Of a stretch of 30,276 nucleotides of DNA, positions 1 to 8,051 are shown piece after piece. The stretch is from Fibrobacter sp. UBA4373. Its GTDB lineage: Bacteria; Fibrobacterota; Fibrobacteria; Fibrobacterales; Fibrobacteraceae. The DNA is taken from positions 1 to 30,276 of the forward strand of contig DGSB01000059.1 of assembly GCA_002390045.1 (NCBI GenBank), read 5' to 3'. Every line of letters starts with the position of its first letter. The stretch's first letter is position 1. Made by a program: the position numbers and the translations under genes. Below the pieces are notes generated by a model, which worked only from the letters and a program-made list of their open reading frames with translations, made no database searches and was not told where the DNA came from.

Positions 1-809
1 ACGGCGAACCGACAGGAACCTGGATTGAATATTACCCGAGCCACGGAAACATCCGTCCCTCAGGGGAAAATAAAAACGTGAAAGAAGCGAACTCCTGCTT
101 TCCGAATGTCAAAGAAGGCTCCCGTGAAACCTTTTCCGTTAATGGAAAAAAGGAACGCGAGGAAAATTGCAAATTCGGAGTTCTCGACGGAGCTGTCAAA
201 ACATACTATCCGGGCGGATCTTTAGAATCCATTTTGGAATACAAAAACGGAACTCTCGACGGCAAGGCTACCTATTTCCGAGCAAGGAACGGCTTTTATC
301 AAGAATCCCGAGCGCCGGGCAAAAAGTTCCGCGAAGGTTTTTATAAAAACGGGATCCGGGATTCCATTTGGACCTATTTCGCCAAAGACGGATCCATCGA
401 AAAAACAAGCGTTTTCAAAAACGGGAACGGCATCGCTTACGGAGAACTGGGTTCTGACGGTCTGGATGCAGAAACCACTTTTGTCGCAGGGCTCATCCAG
501 GATTCCATCCGTTACAAACTTCCGGGGCATAAGCTCCAGTTCATTGAAGTCTGGGACAAGGGAGAAAAAAAGGTGCTTTTGTCGTATTATGAAGGCTCGG
601 GAAAACTGGCAAGCGAAGGTCACTTTGAAAATGGAAAACGCAACGGTTTTTGGCGAAACTGGTACGAGAGCGGACTTTTAAAAGACAGTCTTTTTTACAA
701 AGACGACGAACCGTTCGGCGAACAGCTCTATTACGATTCCACCGGGAAGCTCTACATGCGAAAAAATCAGCTCGGCAAGAATGGGCCGATGCAAGTGAAT
801 TTTCAATAA
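1..809 (+). CDS. MORN-variant (YwqK-like) repeat protein, 5' end outside window
   Basis: The frame is open from base 3 with no stop, and the residues before the first in-window GTG (base 78) already read as the same repeat (GTWIEYYP), so the gene starts upstream and GTG 78 is not its start. The visible ~268 residues are degenerate 20-25-residue repeats of the type 'G-x-W-x-x-Y-x-x-G-x-L-x-x-x-x-x-Y-K-N-G', for example YYPGGSLESILEYKNG and FWRNWYESGLLKDSLFYK. This is the pattern of MORN_2 / 'toxin-antitoxin system YwqK family antitoxin' proteins. That database name is historical, these proteins are often surface or secreted in Bacteroidetes-like bacteria, and no partner toxin is visible here. 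The stop (807-809) directly abuts the stop of the convergent barrel gene. Family call is good; function is unknown. Confidence 0.8.
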   Translation, partial: GEPTGTWIEYYPSHGNIRPSGENKNVKEANSCFPNVKEGSRETFSVNGKKEREENCKFGVLDGAVKTYYPGGSLESILEYKNGTLDGKATYFRARNGFYQESRAPGKKFREGFYKNGIRDSIWTYFAKDGSIEKTSVFKNGNGIAYGELGSDGLDAETTFVAGLIQDSIRYKLPGHKLQFIEVWDKGEKKVLLSYYEGSGKLASEGHFENGKRNGFWRNWYESGLLKDSLFYKDDEPFGEQLYYDSTGKLYMRKNQLGKNGPMQVNFQ

Positions 810-1634
810 TTAAAAATCGTATCGGGCGAAAAGTTCCGCACGATGTCCCGTTTCAAAACCAAAGAGAGTGCCTCGATTCATTTCATAACCGAAGCCATAT
901 CCAAACGGCAGGCTCTTGAAGAAGTACGCAATTTCACCGCGCATCCGGAATCCCCAATAGCGATCGTCCATTTCTTGATAGCGCGATTTTAAATTTTTGT
1001 TTTTGGATTCATGAATCCGATGGCGGAGCAGGAACACATACGACAACTGCAAGCCTCTTGGATTTTCAAGCTTGTAAAAAGGCTTCCATACAAAAGAAGC
1101 TTCCCCGCCAATTTCGTCACCAGGCAAAAAATGGTCCTTTTCTATAAACGTATAATAGCCCAGAGAAGCGCCTAAAAGCAAATACTCCGAAAAGGGATAG
1201 ACCGCCATCGGCTCTACGGCAAGGCGCTGAAAGCGGTCGTTTTGGCTTCCTTCGCCCGGTTCAAAACGGAAGTTCGCATTTACGCCCCAAAAATCACTTG
1301 GGAAAATTTTAAATCCGAGATAAGATTCGTTAAAACCGTTGACGCGCAAATCCACAATTTCATGTTGCTGTTTAAAATTTGCCACTTCATATTGGTAAGA
1401 TGCAAACCGGTACGAAACGTCGCTATAAACGCTAAAACATTTACAAAAAGCGAGTTCCGTAGAAACCCGCATGTCCCCGCTATAAACGTCATCACGAAGT
1501 TCCAGAATTCCACCGAGAGAAATCGACGTATGCGGAGCCGAGACAGGGCGTATCACTTCTGTTGCAAACGATGAAACGAACGCAAATAGAATCGCGCACC
1601 CAAAACTCATTCCTTTTGCAGACAACATTCTCAT
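810..1634 (-). CDS. Predicted outer-membrane beta-barrel protein
   Basis: 274 residues from ATG 1634. A TTG at 1652 would add six residues but would lie upstream of the -10-like box, so ATG is preferred; ATG 1628 is also possible. A hydrophobic signal peptide (about residues 1-24, ending SSFA) is followed by alternating amphipathic strands rich in Tyr/Phe and Gly, such as CFSVYSDVSYRFASY and LLLGASLGYYTF. The chain ends in Phe (ARYDF), the C-terminal aromatic signature of barrel proteins recognised by the BAM machinery. I do not recognise a specific family. A TATATT box ends only 8 bases before the ATG and there is no Shine-Dalgarno sequence, suggesting a leaderless transcript. It converges with the MORN-variant gene with no spacer and is divergent from the CotH-like gene. 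Confidence 0.75.
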   Translation of the reverse strand: MRMLSAKGMSFGCAILFAFVSSFATEVIRPVSAPHTSISLGGILELRDDVYSGDMRVSTELAFCKCFSVYSDVSYRFASYQYEVANFKQQHEIVDLRVNGFNESYLGFKIFPSDFWGVNANFRFEPGEGSQNDRFQRLAVEPMAVYPFSEYLLLGASLGYYTFIEKDHFLPGDEIGGEASFVWKPFYKLENPRGLQLSYVFLLRHRIHESKNKNLKSRYQEMDDRYWGFRMRGEIAYFFKSLPFGYGFGYEMNRGTLFGFETGHRAELFARYDF

Positions 1635-1648
1635 TTGACAAAAATATA
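1635..1648 (-). promoter_or_regulatory. -10-like box TATATT, 8 nt before ATG
   Basis: On the minus strand TATATT (1648-1643) is followed by TTTGTCAA and the ATG at 1634. With a usual 6-8 base distance from -10 to the transcription start, the mRNA would begin at or next to the ATG. No clear -35 box is seen. Confidence 0.5.
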
Positions 1649-1696
1649 ACAAGCTTCACACAAATTTTTTAAATATTTCTAACTTCGGAGAATTCC

Positions 1697-2923
1697 ATGT
1701 GCAGCTTACGGTACATTTTTCTCTTGGTCTTTAGCATTTTACTCATCCAATGCGTTTGGAACGAGCCCGCCGAAGATCCAAGCTATTTACCGCTCGACGA
1801 TTCCGAATTCCCTTACGCCGATCTGCCGAGAATCGTAATCGAAACCGAAGGTTTTCGCGACATCCGGAACAAGGAAACCGAAGTTCCCGCACAATTACAA
1901 ATCTATGGAGAGAACGCTCCCGAAAGCGAAATTCTACATTTGACCATTCGCGGGCGCGGAAATTCCTCGTATGAAATGGGAAAATACGGTTACCGCCTTG
2001 AATTCGAAAACAAAGAATCCTTTGACGGCATGCCTAAAAATCGAGACTGGGCATTGATCGCCGTCCATTGCGACAAGAGCTTTTTGCGCAATTACATTTC
2101 TTATCGCTTAGCCGAGCAACTCGGAGATGAATACGCCCCCCGGCTGCGCTTTGTGGAGCTCTATTTGAACCGCGAATATTTGGGACTATACCAACTGACG
2201 GAAACCGTTAAAGTCGGAAAATTCAGAGTGAATATTCCTAAAAATGATTCCAGCTTCCTTTTTGAACGCACAACGACGGAATCCGACAAGGCCTCTTTTT
2301 ATTCATCCTTCCAGCACCTGTTCGAAATTCATTCTCCCCAAAACGCAAACGAAGCTTCCCTCTCTCTGCTGAAAGATCACATTTACGCTTTCGAAAATTT
2401 TATACAGACTAACGACGGATTGAATTTTGATTCCCTGCAAAAATGGATCGACGTCACAGACTTCGCCCGATTCCTTTTGATTCAGGAATTTGCCAAGAAT
2501 CAAGACGGCAACCGCCGAAGCACCTACCTTACCTGGCAAAAAGATTCCGTTTTAAAAATGGGGCCTGTCTGGGATTTCGATTTGACTTATGGCGTTCATT
2601 TTCGCAAAGAAATTCCTCCAAGCGGATGGTACATTCGCAACTACGGTTGGAACAGATTCTTATTTAAGAACAAAATCTACCACAAGAAAGTCCGCGAATT
2701 CTGGGAAGAACATCATTCCACGTTCACAGCCGTCATCGATACGATCGACGCTCTTTATCCCAAGCTTCAAAAAGTGGCCATCAATGAATATAAACGTTGG
2801 CCCGTTTTAAAGGAACATTCCATTTGGCCCTTTTCAAAGGGTTATGACAGTTATACCGAATCCGTAGATTCCCTTAAAAGTTGGATTGTGCAGCGCATTG
2901 AATGGATGGATCAAAACCTGTAA
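1697..2923 (+). CDS. CotH kinase family lipoprotein
   Basis: 408 residues. The N-terminus is a lipoprotein signal with lipobox LIQC (Cys19), so the mature protein is probably membrane-anchored outside the cytoplasm. The CotH-kinase domain fills the rest: RGRGNSS at residues 85-91, an Arg-rich 'YRLEF' strand, a 'DW-LI' segment (WALIAVHCDKSFLRNYISYRLAE), 'YLGLYQLTE', and the metal-site-like WDFDL (residues 292-296). In Bacillus, CotH is an atypical kinase that phosphorylates spore-coat proteins; related domains are common in Fibrobacter-like and cellulolytic bacteria, where substrates are unknown. GGAG seven bases before ATG serves as ribosome binding site, and AATATTTCT upstream may be the -10. 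The stop lies 6 bases before the stop of the convergent TagD-like gene, within a hairpin. Confidence 0.88.
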   Translation: MCSLRYIFLLVFSILLIQCVWNEPAEDPSYLPLDDSEFPYADLPRIVIETEGFRDIRNKETEVPAQLQIYGENAPESEILHLTIRGRGNSSYEMGKYGYRLEFENKESFDGMPKNRDWALIAVHCDKSFLRNYISYRLAEQLGDEYAPRLRFVELYLNREYLGLYQLTETVKVGKFRVNIPKNDSSFLFERTTTESDKASFYSSFQHLFEIHSPQNANEASLSLLKDHIYAFENFIQTNDGLNFDSLQKWIDVTDFARFLLIQEFAKNQDGNRRSTYLTWQKDSVLKMGPVWDFDLTYGVHFRKEIPPSGWYIRNYGWNRFLFKNKIYHKKVREFWEEHHSTFTAVIDTIDALYPKLQKVAINEYKRWPVLKEHSIWPFSKGYDSYTESVDSLKSWIVQRIEWMDQNL

Positions 2924-2946
2924 CCCAGGTTATTCATCCACTTTTT
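2903..2946. terminator. Hairpin spanning two convergent stop codons
   Basis: TGGATG (2903-2908) pairs with CATCCA (2935-2940), and AACCTG (2915-2920) pairs with CAGGTT (2926-2931) around a five-base loop. CTTTTTCT follows on the plus strand. Both stop codons (2921-2923 plus, 2930-2932 minus) lie inside the hairpin. It could end the plus-strand CotH transcript; the minus strand has no U-tract, so bidirectionality is doubtful. Confidence 0.5.
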
Positions 2947-3358
2947 CTGTTTCTTTGGTTCGAAGTAGGGTTGAACTAACCCCTTCCGTATGCTTTAAAT
3001 AGACGACATCCACTCCCAGCGGAGCCAAATCCTTTTCCGTCTGCAACCAGCGGTCATTACCCTTCCAATCGTCGCCAATGAAAATGGCATCAAAATGCAA
3101 ATCGTTCCAAATGACCGTTTTTTCGAGAGTATCACAAATGCGCACATCATCCACACAGCGTAATTCCTTGATGATTTCCGCGCGATTTTTTTCAGAGACG
3201 ACTGGAACTTTATGCTTGTACTGCAAAACCAATGAATCCGCATTCACTCCGACAATCAATTTTTCGCATTGTTCTTTTGCATGCCGCAAAAGATTCAAAT
3301 GCCCGATATGAAACATATCGTACGTGCCTTGAGTATAGCCGAGTTTATACTTTTTCAT
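2930..3358 (-). CDS. TagD-like glycerol-3-phosphate cytidylyltransferase
   Basis: 142 residues, close to the ~130 of Bacillus TagD. The nucleotidyltransferase fold starts at once: GTYDMFHIGH (residues 11-20) holds the HxGH site that binds the CTP phosphates. It is followed by the GDDW segment (IFIGDDWKG) and TEGVSSTLLR, the counterpart of TagD's TEGISTTKIK. These two later motifs favour TagD over general cytidylyl- or adenylyltransferases. TagD makes CDP-glycerol from CTP and glycerol-3-phosphate, the donor for TagB/TagF-type enzymes, two of which are encoded nearby (6005-7129 and 12284-13486). A different alditol phosphate as substrate cannot be excluded. It is divergently oriented from the capsule cluster. 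TATATC, 13 bases before the ATG, may be the -10. Confidence 0.85.
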   Translation of the reverse strand: MKKYKLGYTQGTYDMFHIGHLNLLRHAKEQCEKLIVGVNADSLVLQYKHKVPVVSEKNRAEIIKELRCVDDVRICDTLEKTVIWNDLHFDAIFIGDDWKGNDRWLQTEKDLAPLGVDVVYLKHTEGVSSTLLRTKETEKVDE

Positions 3359-3528
3359 CTGTTTTCACCAAGATATACAACCAAATCACCTATTTTAATT
3401 TTAATTATAAAAAATAACATCGAATCCAATTATTCCTTTTTCACGAAAAGTCTCTTTTCCCCCTTCCCCAAAAATCCAGACTGCAAAAAAAGCTATTTTA
3501 TCGAAACCTTATTTCAGGATATCATCAT
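3359..3528. other. AT-rich divergent intergenic region of the capsule cluster
   Basis: This 170-bp spacer between the TagD-like gene (minus) and the first cluster gene (plus) is AT-rich and contains a pyrimidine tract at 3451-3469. A minus-strand TATATC (3377-3372) and a plus-strand TATTTT (3494-3499) are candidate -10 boxes for the two directions. No ORF, repeat or convincing hairpin is seen. Confidence 0.4.
3494..3528 (+). promoter_or_regulatory. Candidate promoter/leader of forward capsule operon
   Basis: GCTATTTTAT holds a TATTTT -10-like box at 3494-3499, the same hexamer as in the fusA promoter of this window. AGGA at 3516-3519 lies about nine bases before ATG 3529 and can act as a ribosome binding site. 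The -35 region is not convincing. Confidence 0.4.
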
Positions 3529-4539
3529 ATGAACGCTGGGAAACCAAGTCTATCAAAGACCATCATTCTTTACCCCTATGGGGCAAAGCATTTGGGTCTT
3601 TTTGATGACCTGAAAAACAATGCCCAGGTATACCTCCGCTATTCCGAACGCAAGGCACTTCGTTTTCCCGGTTTTTCGTTTCTGCGACGCCTTCATTTTA
3701 GTCCTAAACTAAACCGTTTATTGCCATTACCATACAAACATCTGTGGTACGGCTTTAGCGATATTTTTTCCCTGCTCAAGCAGACAAAGCATATCCTGAT
3801 TATCGATACCGCTCTTCGAAGCCTCGACGAAGAGCTTCTGAGAAAGCTCAAGGCAAAAGGAGCGATTCTAGATCTTTACCTGATTAATTCCATGAATGCG
3901 GAATCTCCGCGTTTTTTGGAAATCAAGCCTAAACTTTCCCTGAATGTTTGGCATAAGATCTATACCTTTGACCCCGTAGACGCCAAAAAATACGGTTACT
4001 CTTTCCGGGGCTTTGATTATTACTCGAAACATCCCGTCAGCATTCCCGAAGCCCTTGAATTTGACGCCCATTTTGTCGGAGGCATCAAAGGGAACCGGGA
4101 AGACCTCGTCAATCACCTGTACCAAGCGATTTCCAAGCACGGTGGAAAATGCGATTTTCACGTCATGGTCTACAAAAACCAGAAATATACGGAAATCGAA
4201 GGGATCCACTACATCCAAGGAAATTGGCAGCCGTATTCGAATGTGCTAAACAACCTGGTCAAAAGCAACGCCATTATTGAAATTTTACAGGAAGGTCAAA
4301 GCGGAGCCAGCTTACGCTATTTTGAAGCGGTTTGCTACAACAAAAAACTGCTGACCAACAATCCGCACATCACCGACTTCCCGTTCTATGACGCTCGATA
4401 CATGAAAATATTCCATGACGAAAACGATATCGACTACGACTGGCTCTGCAAGCGAGAACCGGTCGAGTACAATTATCAAGGAGAATTTTCCCCGCAGCGC
4501 TTGGTGGAATATCTATCCTCTGACGAAGCGTTAATCTAG
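3529..4539 (+). CDS. Putative glycosyltransferase of the capsule cluster (family not recognised)
   Basis: 336 residues, first gene of the forward capsule operon. There is no signal peptide or membrane span, so it is likely cytoplasmic. The N-terminal half has Rossmann-like strands (TIILYPYG, HILIIDTALR, LDLYLINSM), then 'KIYTFDPVDAKKYGYSFRGFDYYSKH', a pattern I associate with uncharacterised proteins of capsule loci. The C-terminal half has ALEFDAHFVGGIKGNRE and ends with 'EILQEGQSGASLRYFEAVCYNKKLLTNN', which resembles the donor-site end of GT-B glycosyltransferases (a conserved acidic residue, then 'R-x-x-E-A'). I infer sugar transfer from fold hints and context only. The Wzx gene follows 8 bases after its stop. 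Confidence 0.6.
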   Translation: MNAGKPSLSKTIILYPYGAKHLGLFDDLKNNAQVYLRYSERKALRFPGFSFLRRLHFSPKLNRLLPLPYKHLWYGFSDIFSLLKQTKHILIIDTALRSLDEELLRKLKAKGAILDLYLINSMNAESPRFLEIKPKLSLNVWHKIYTFDPVDAKKYGYSFRGFDYYSKHPVSIPEALEFDAHFVGGIKGNREDLVNHLYQAISKHGGKCDFHVMVYKNQKYTEIEGIHYIQGNWQPYSNVLNNLVKSNAIIEILQEGQSGASLRYFEAVCYNKKLLTNNPHITDFPFYDARYMKIFHDENDIDYDWLCKREPVEYNYQGEFSPQRLVEYLSSDEALI

Positions 4540-4547
4540 AGCCTAAA

Positions 4548-6005
4548 ATGGATTCTTCTCAAGAAAGAAAAAAAGTTTTCGCCGGTTTCTTTTGGAAATT
4601 TTCTGAAAGAATCTCCGGACAATTGATTTCCTTCGTCATTTCGGTCATTCTCGCCCGAATCCTGATGCCAGAAGACTATGGCGCAGTCGCCATGGTGCAG
4701 CTGTTCATCACCTTTGCAAACGTCTTCATCAACAGCGGACTTGCGACATCCCTCATTCAAAAAAAGGATGCGGATCAATTGGACTTTTCCACAATCCTTT
4801 ACTGCAGCATCCTGTTTTCGGGAATCCTCTATACCATCACGTATTTCGCGGCCCCCCTGGTATCCGCATTCTTCCGAATAGAACAGCTCACGTCCATCAT
4901 CCGAGTTTACGGACTGATTCTTTTCTTGAACGCATTCAATTCCATTCAGAGTGCCTACGCCTCTCGACACATGCTGTTCAAAAAGTTCTTCGTTTCGGCA
5001 TTGGGCAGTTCTCTCTTGTCGGGCGGTATCGGCATTTTTATGGCATACCATAATTTTGGCGTTTGGGCGCTTGTATTCCAAGCCATGTCCGGGACGTTCT
5101 TCAACATGCTGATTTTGAACTACACGATCCAATGGCGTCCCAAGCTGATGTTCTCCTGGACTCGTGCGAAAGGGCTGTTGAACTTCGGATGGAAAATCCT
5201 GTGCGCAGACTTTATCGGAACCGTTTTCAATGAACTGCGCCAAATCATTATCGGACGTTTTTACACGCCTGCCGATTTGGCTTTTTACAACCGCGGAAAA
5301 CATTTTGCCCAGCTGATCGCCCACAACGTGGATTCTACGATGAGCGCAGTTCTCTTCCCAGCGATGGCAAACCACAGCGACAGCCCCGAGCAAATCAAGT
5401 CCATGACCCGTCGAGCGATTTCGACGAGTTCCTACCTGCTCTATTTTTGCATGTGCACGCTCGCCATTATCGCAGAGCCTCTGATTAAAATTCTTTTGAC
5501 CGAAAAATGGATTGAATCGGTATTCTACCTGCAAATGATCTGCCTTGCACACCTGTTTGGCAGCATTTCCATTACTAACATCCAGGCGCTCAAAGCCATC
5601 GGGCGAAGCGATGCCGTTCTAAAGCTTGAAATCATCAAAAAACCCGTTTACCTGCTTCTCGTTATCGCAGCGATTCCTCTGGGTGTCAAAGCGATTGTCG
5701 TCACGATGCCGATTTATTCCGTCTACGCACTTTTCGTCAATATGACGCCGAACAAAAAGATTTTGAATTACAGCCGACTCGAACAACTGAGGGATCTCGC
5801 ACCTGCGACATTTCTATCAATTGGAATGTCTGCGGTTGTTTACCCGCTCGCATTCCTCATCGCCAATCCGTATATTCTTCTTTTGACCCAGTGTGTGACA
5901 GCCACCGTTTTCTATGTCGGTATGTCTCATCTGCTCAAAATTGAATCTTACAGCTACTGCAAAAATTTACTTCTGAATAAATTCCGGAAGCGCAAAGAAA
6001 GATAA
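4548..6005 (+). CDS. wzx: Wzx-type polysaccharide flippase
   Basis: 485 residues with about 12-14 predicted membrane spans (for example residues 17-36 and 82-104), matching the MOP/MATE-like superfamily in length and topology. The N-terminus FAGFFWKFSERISGQLISFVISVILARILMPEDYGAVAMV is very typical of the WzxC/TuaB branch: an amphipathic start, 'LAR-L-P-DYG', then helix 2. The late segment LRDLAPATFLSIGMSAVVYPLAF is also usual there. The family moves lipid-linked oligosaccharide repeat units across the inner membrane. It works upstream of the Wzy-like polymerase encoded at 9045. Its stop overlaps the ATG of the next gene by one base (TAATG), implying translational coupling. The 338-codon open frame antisense to it is a shadow. 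Confidence 0.92.
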   Translation: MDSSQERKKVFAGFFWKFSERISGQLISFVISVILARILMPEDYGAVAMVQLFITFANVFINSGLATSLIQKKDADQLDFSTILYCSILFSGILYTITYFAAPLVSAFFRIEQLTSIIRVYGLILFLNAFNSIQSAYASRHMLFKKFFVSALGSSLLSGGIGIFMAYHNFGVWALVFQAMSGTFFNMLILNYTIQWRPKLMFSWTRAKGLLNFGWKILCADFIGTVFNELRQIIIGRFYTPADLAFYNRGKHFAQLIAHNVDSTMSAVLFPAMANHSDSPEQIKSMTRRAISTSSYLLYFCMCTLAIIAEPLIKILLTEKWIESVFYLQMICLAHLFGSISITNIQALKAIGRSDAVLKLEIIKKPVYLLLVIAAIPLGVKAIVVTMPIYSVYALFVNMTPNKKILNYSRLEQLRDLAPATFLSIGMSAVVYPLAFLIANPYILLLTQCVTATVFYVGMSHLLKIESYSYCKNLLLNKFRKRKER

Positions 6006-7129
6006 TGAAAAACCTTCTTCGTCAAATTTTCATCCGTCTATTCCGTTTTTTGCCTTTGCAAAACAAGGTAGTTTTTCGAAACTTCAACGGGAAAGGCTTG
6101 GGCGATGACCCCAAGTATATCGCTTTAGAACTCATACGAAATTTCCCGGATATCAAACTGGTCTGGCTCGCTTCCGACATCAACACGCCACATCCTTCCC
6201 AAATTCAAATCGTCAAGTTCCATTCCTTGCTCGCCTATTTTCATTTAGCGACCGCCAAGGTTTGGGTCAACAATATCAAGAATTCTTCGATGTACATTCC
6301 CAAACGCAAGGGACAGTTCTACATCCAAACTTGGCACGCTCCATTCGGATTAAAAAAGATCGAAGCGGACGCCAACATGACCAAAGAATATATCCAAAGA
6401 TCCCAATTGGACGCGGCCCAAACCGATCTGATGTACGCCAACAGCGATTTTCGCCTTCAGATGTACAAAACAAAATTCTGGTATAACGGTCCTGTCATCA
6501 AAAGCGATTCGCCCCGAATTTCCATCCTTTTCCAGATGCCCGGTTCTAAAGTTGCCGCCATCCGTCAAGAATTAAACATTCCCGAAAACGAAGGGATTGT
6601 GCTGTACGCTCCCACGTTTCGTGAACACTATCCTTTTGATGTTCACGCATTTGATTTTCAAGAAATCACAAAGCATCTGGAAGCCAAATTTCAAAAGCAT
6701 TTTACCCTGCTCTTGCGCCTTCACCCGCACGATGCTTCCAAGTTCAAAGGCGTTTCCCTGCCTTCAGGCATTGTAAACGCCTGCGATTACCCGGACATGC
6801 AAGAACTTTTATCCATCTCCGATGTTCTGATTACCGATTTTTCGTCGAGCATGTTCGACTTCGCCATGACTCAAAAACCGGTTTTCCTTTTCGCCAAGGA
6901 TTTTGACGCCTATCTGTCAAACGAAAGAGATCTTTGCATTCCATTGCAAGATTTACCTTTCCCCATCACGAAAACGGAAATGGATTTACACCAAAGCATC
7001 TTGAATTTTGACGAAGCCCAATACAAAAGTAAAATAGGTGATTTTTGTGCAAAATATGGGATTCAGGATTCCGGACAGGGCGCCAAGAACCTGGCAACGA
7101 TCATCCATCGGCAGATTACAAAGTCTTAA
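6005..7129 (+). CDS. CDP-glycerol glycerophosphotransferase-like (TagB/TagF family) protein
   Basis: 374 residues, about the size of TagB and lacking the long N-terminal region of TagF. Family landmarks in order: IKLVWLASD; VWVNNIKNSSM near residue 90; the first conserved His in TWHAPFGLKKIEAD; YANSDF; YAPTFRE; the second conserved His region LLLRLHPHD; and ITDFSSSMFDFAMTQKPVFLF, which binds the CDP-donor phosphates in known members. Known enzymes transfer glycerol-phosphate or ribitol-phosphate from CDP-alditols, in teichoic acids of Gram-positives and some Gram-negative capsules. Together with the TagD-like gene at 2930 this suggests a phosphate-containing polymer. The exact substrate is unknown. 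Its start overlaps the wzx stop by one base. Confidence 0.88.
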   Translation: MKNLLRQIFIRLFRFLPLQNKVVFRNFNGKGLGDDPKYIALELIRNFPDIKLVWLASDINTPHPSQIQIVKFHSLLAYFHLATAKVWVNNIKNSSMYIPKRKGQFYIQTWHAPFGLKKIEADANMTKEYIQRSQLDAAQTDLMYANSDFRLQMYKTKFWYNGPVIKSDSPRISILFQMPGSKVAAIRQELNIPENEGIVLYAPTFREHYPFDVHAFDFQEITKHLEAKFQKHFTLLLRLHPHDASKFKGVSLPSGIVNACDYPDMQELLSISDVLITDFSSSMFDFAMTQKPVFLFAKDFDAYLSNERDLCIPLQDLPFPITKTEMDLHQSILNFDEAQYKSKIGDFCAKYGIQDSGQGAKNLATIIHRQITKS

Positions 7130-7165
7130 CGACGGCGAGCCTGTAAACATCCCGTACGCAATACC

Positions 7166-7179
7166 TATATTTAATCTAT
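7166..7179 (+). promoter_or_regulatory. Internal -10-like box TATATT, 8 nt before ATG
   Basis: CCTATATTTAATCTATATG: TATATT at 7166-7171 ends eight bases before ATG 7180, with no Shine-Dalgarno sequence between. It falls in the 50-bp gap after the TagB-like gene, so the last three genes of the forward half may also be transcribed separately, from a leaderless start. Confidence 0.5.
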
Positions 7180-8046
7180 ATGGACTCTAAAACTCACGCA
7201 TTTTTGATTCTCGCACACAACAACCCGGCTCACGTCGCAAGACTCATTAAAAGTCTGGTTTCTCCGAATCATTATTTCTTTATCCATGTCGATAAAAAAT
7301 CCAAAGAAGATTTTTCGAGTCTCCAAGAAATTCCCAATTGCACCCTATTAAAAAAAAGAGTCAGCTGCAACTGGGGCGGTTTCAGCCTTGTGAAAGCAAC
7401 GATGAACCTTTTGCAAGAAGCGGACAAGTCTTTTCACTTTGACTATTTCCATTTGCTTTCCGGAGCCGATTATTTCTGCTCCACCAATGAAAAGTTCGAC
7501 AACTTTTTCAACAACACCACCCAAAGTTACCTCGGAATTTCGGACGGTACCCCTTTTGAATGGCGCTTGAAGATTTACACGTTCAATGACATCATCAATC
7601 GCCGCGGCAGATGGAAGAACATCCTTTGGCATACAGATGATATCCAAAAAAGACTTCTTCCCTACATCACAATCCGGAAGCCGTTAAAAGAAAAATTCTA
7701 TTACGGTTCCCAATGGTTCTCTTTAAGCGCGGAAGTTGTCCATTACGTATTAAATTTTTGCAAGACCAACCGTAAATTCGTTCGCCGTTTTTACCTCACC
7801 TTCGTTCCAGATGAATCGTTCTTCCATATGATCATCATGAACAGTCCGCTTGCAAACCAAATCGTGCCCAACAATTTGCGTTTTATCGACTGGAAACGAA
7901 AAGTTCCTAAGGAACCTTTACCTCGTACTCTCAGCATCGACGATTACGAAGACATCATCCAAAGCGGATGCTTCTTCTGCAGAAAGATTTCGGTAACGAA
8001 GTCTGCGGAACTTCTCGATAAACTTGACGCATTGAGAAAGGAATAA
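7180..8046 (+). CDS. GT14-like (core-2/I-branching family) glycosyltransferase
   Basis: 288 residues, no membrane span. Family features: N-terminal AFLILAHNNPAHVARLIKSL followed by YFFIHVDKKS (acceptor/donor Rossmann strands); WGGFSLVKATMNLL; FHLLSGADYF (the 'LSG-D-P' motif, here ending in Tyr-Phe); GSQWFSLS (the 'GSqW-lt' motif); and VPDESFFHMIIMNS (the 'PDE-ff-ti-n' motif with the likely catalytic Glu). Bacterial members of Pfam Branch / CAZy GT14 add GlcNAc or xylose branches; the sugar here cannot be predicted. It has a possible promoter of its own and is followed five bases after its stop by the GT2 gene, so the two are probably co-transcribed. Confidence 0.87.
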   Translation: MDSKTHAFLILAHNNPAHVARLIKSLVSPNHYFFIHVDKKSKEDFSSLQEIPNCTLLKKRVSCNWGGFSLVKATMNLLQEADKSFHFDYFHLLSGADYFCSTNEKFDNFFNNTTQSYLGISDGTPFEWRLKIYTFNDIINRRGRWKNILWHTDDIQKRLLPYITIRKPLKEKFYYGSQWFSLSAEVVHYVLNFCKTNRKFVRRFYLTFVPDESFFHMIIMNSPLANQIVPNNLRFIDWKRKVPKEPLPRTLSIDDYEDIIQSGCFFCRKISVTKSAELLDKLDALRKE

Positions 8047-8051
8047 CGCCA

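Noticed and set aside
4536..5552. 338-codon open frame antisense to wzx
   Set aside because: The translation is hydrophilic and low in structure, while the opposite strand gives a clear multi-span flippase.
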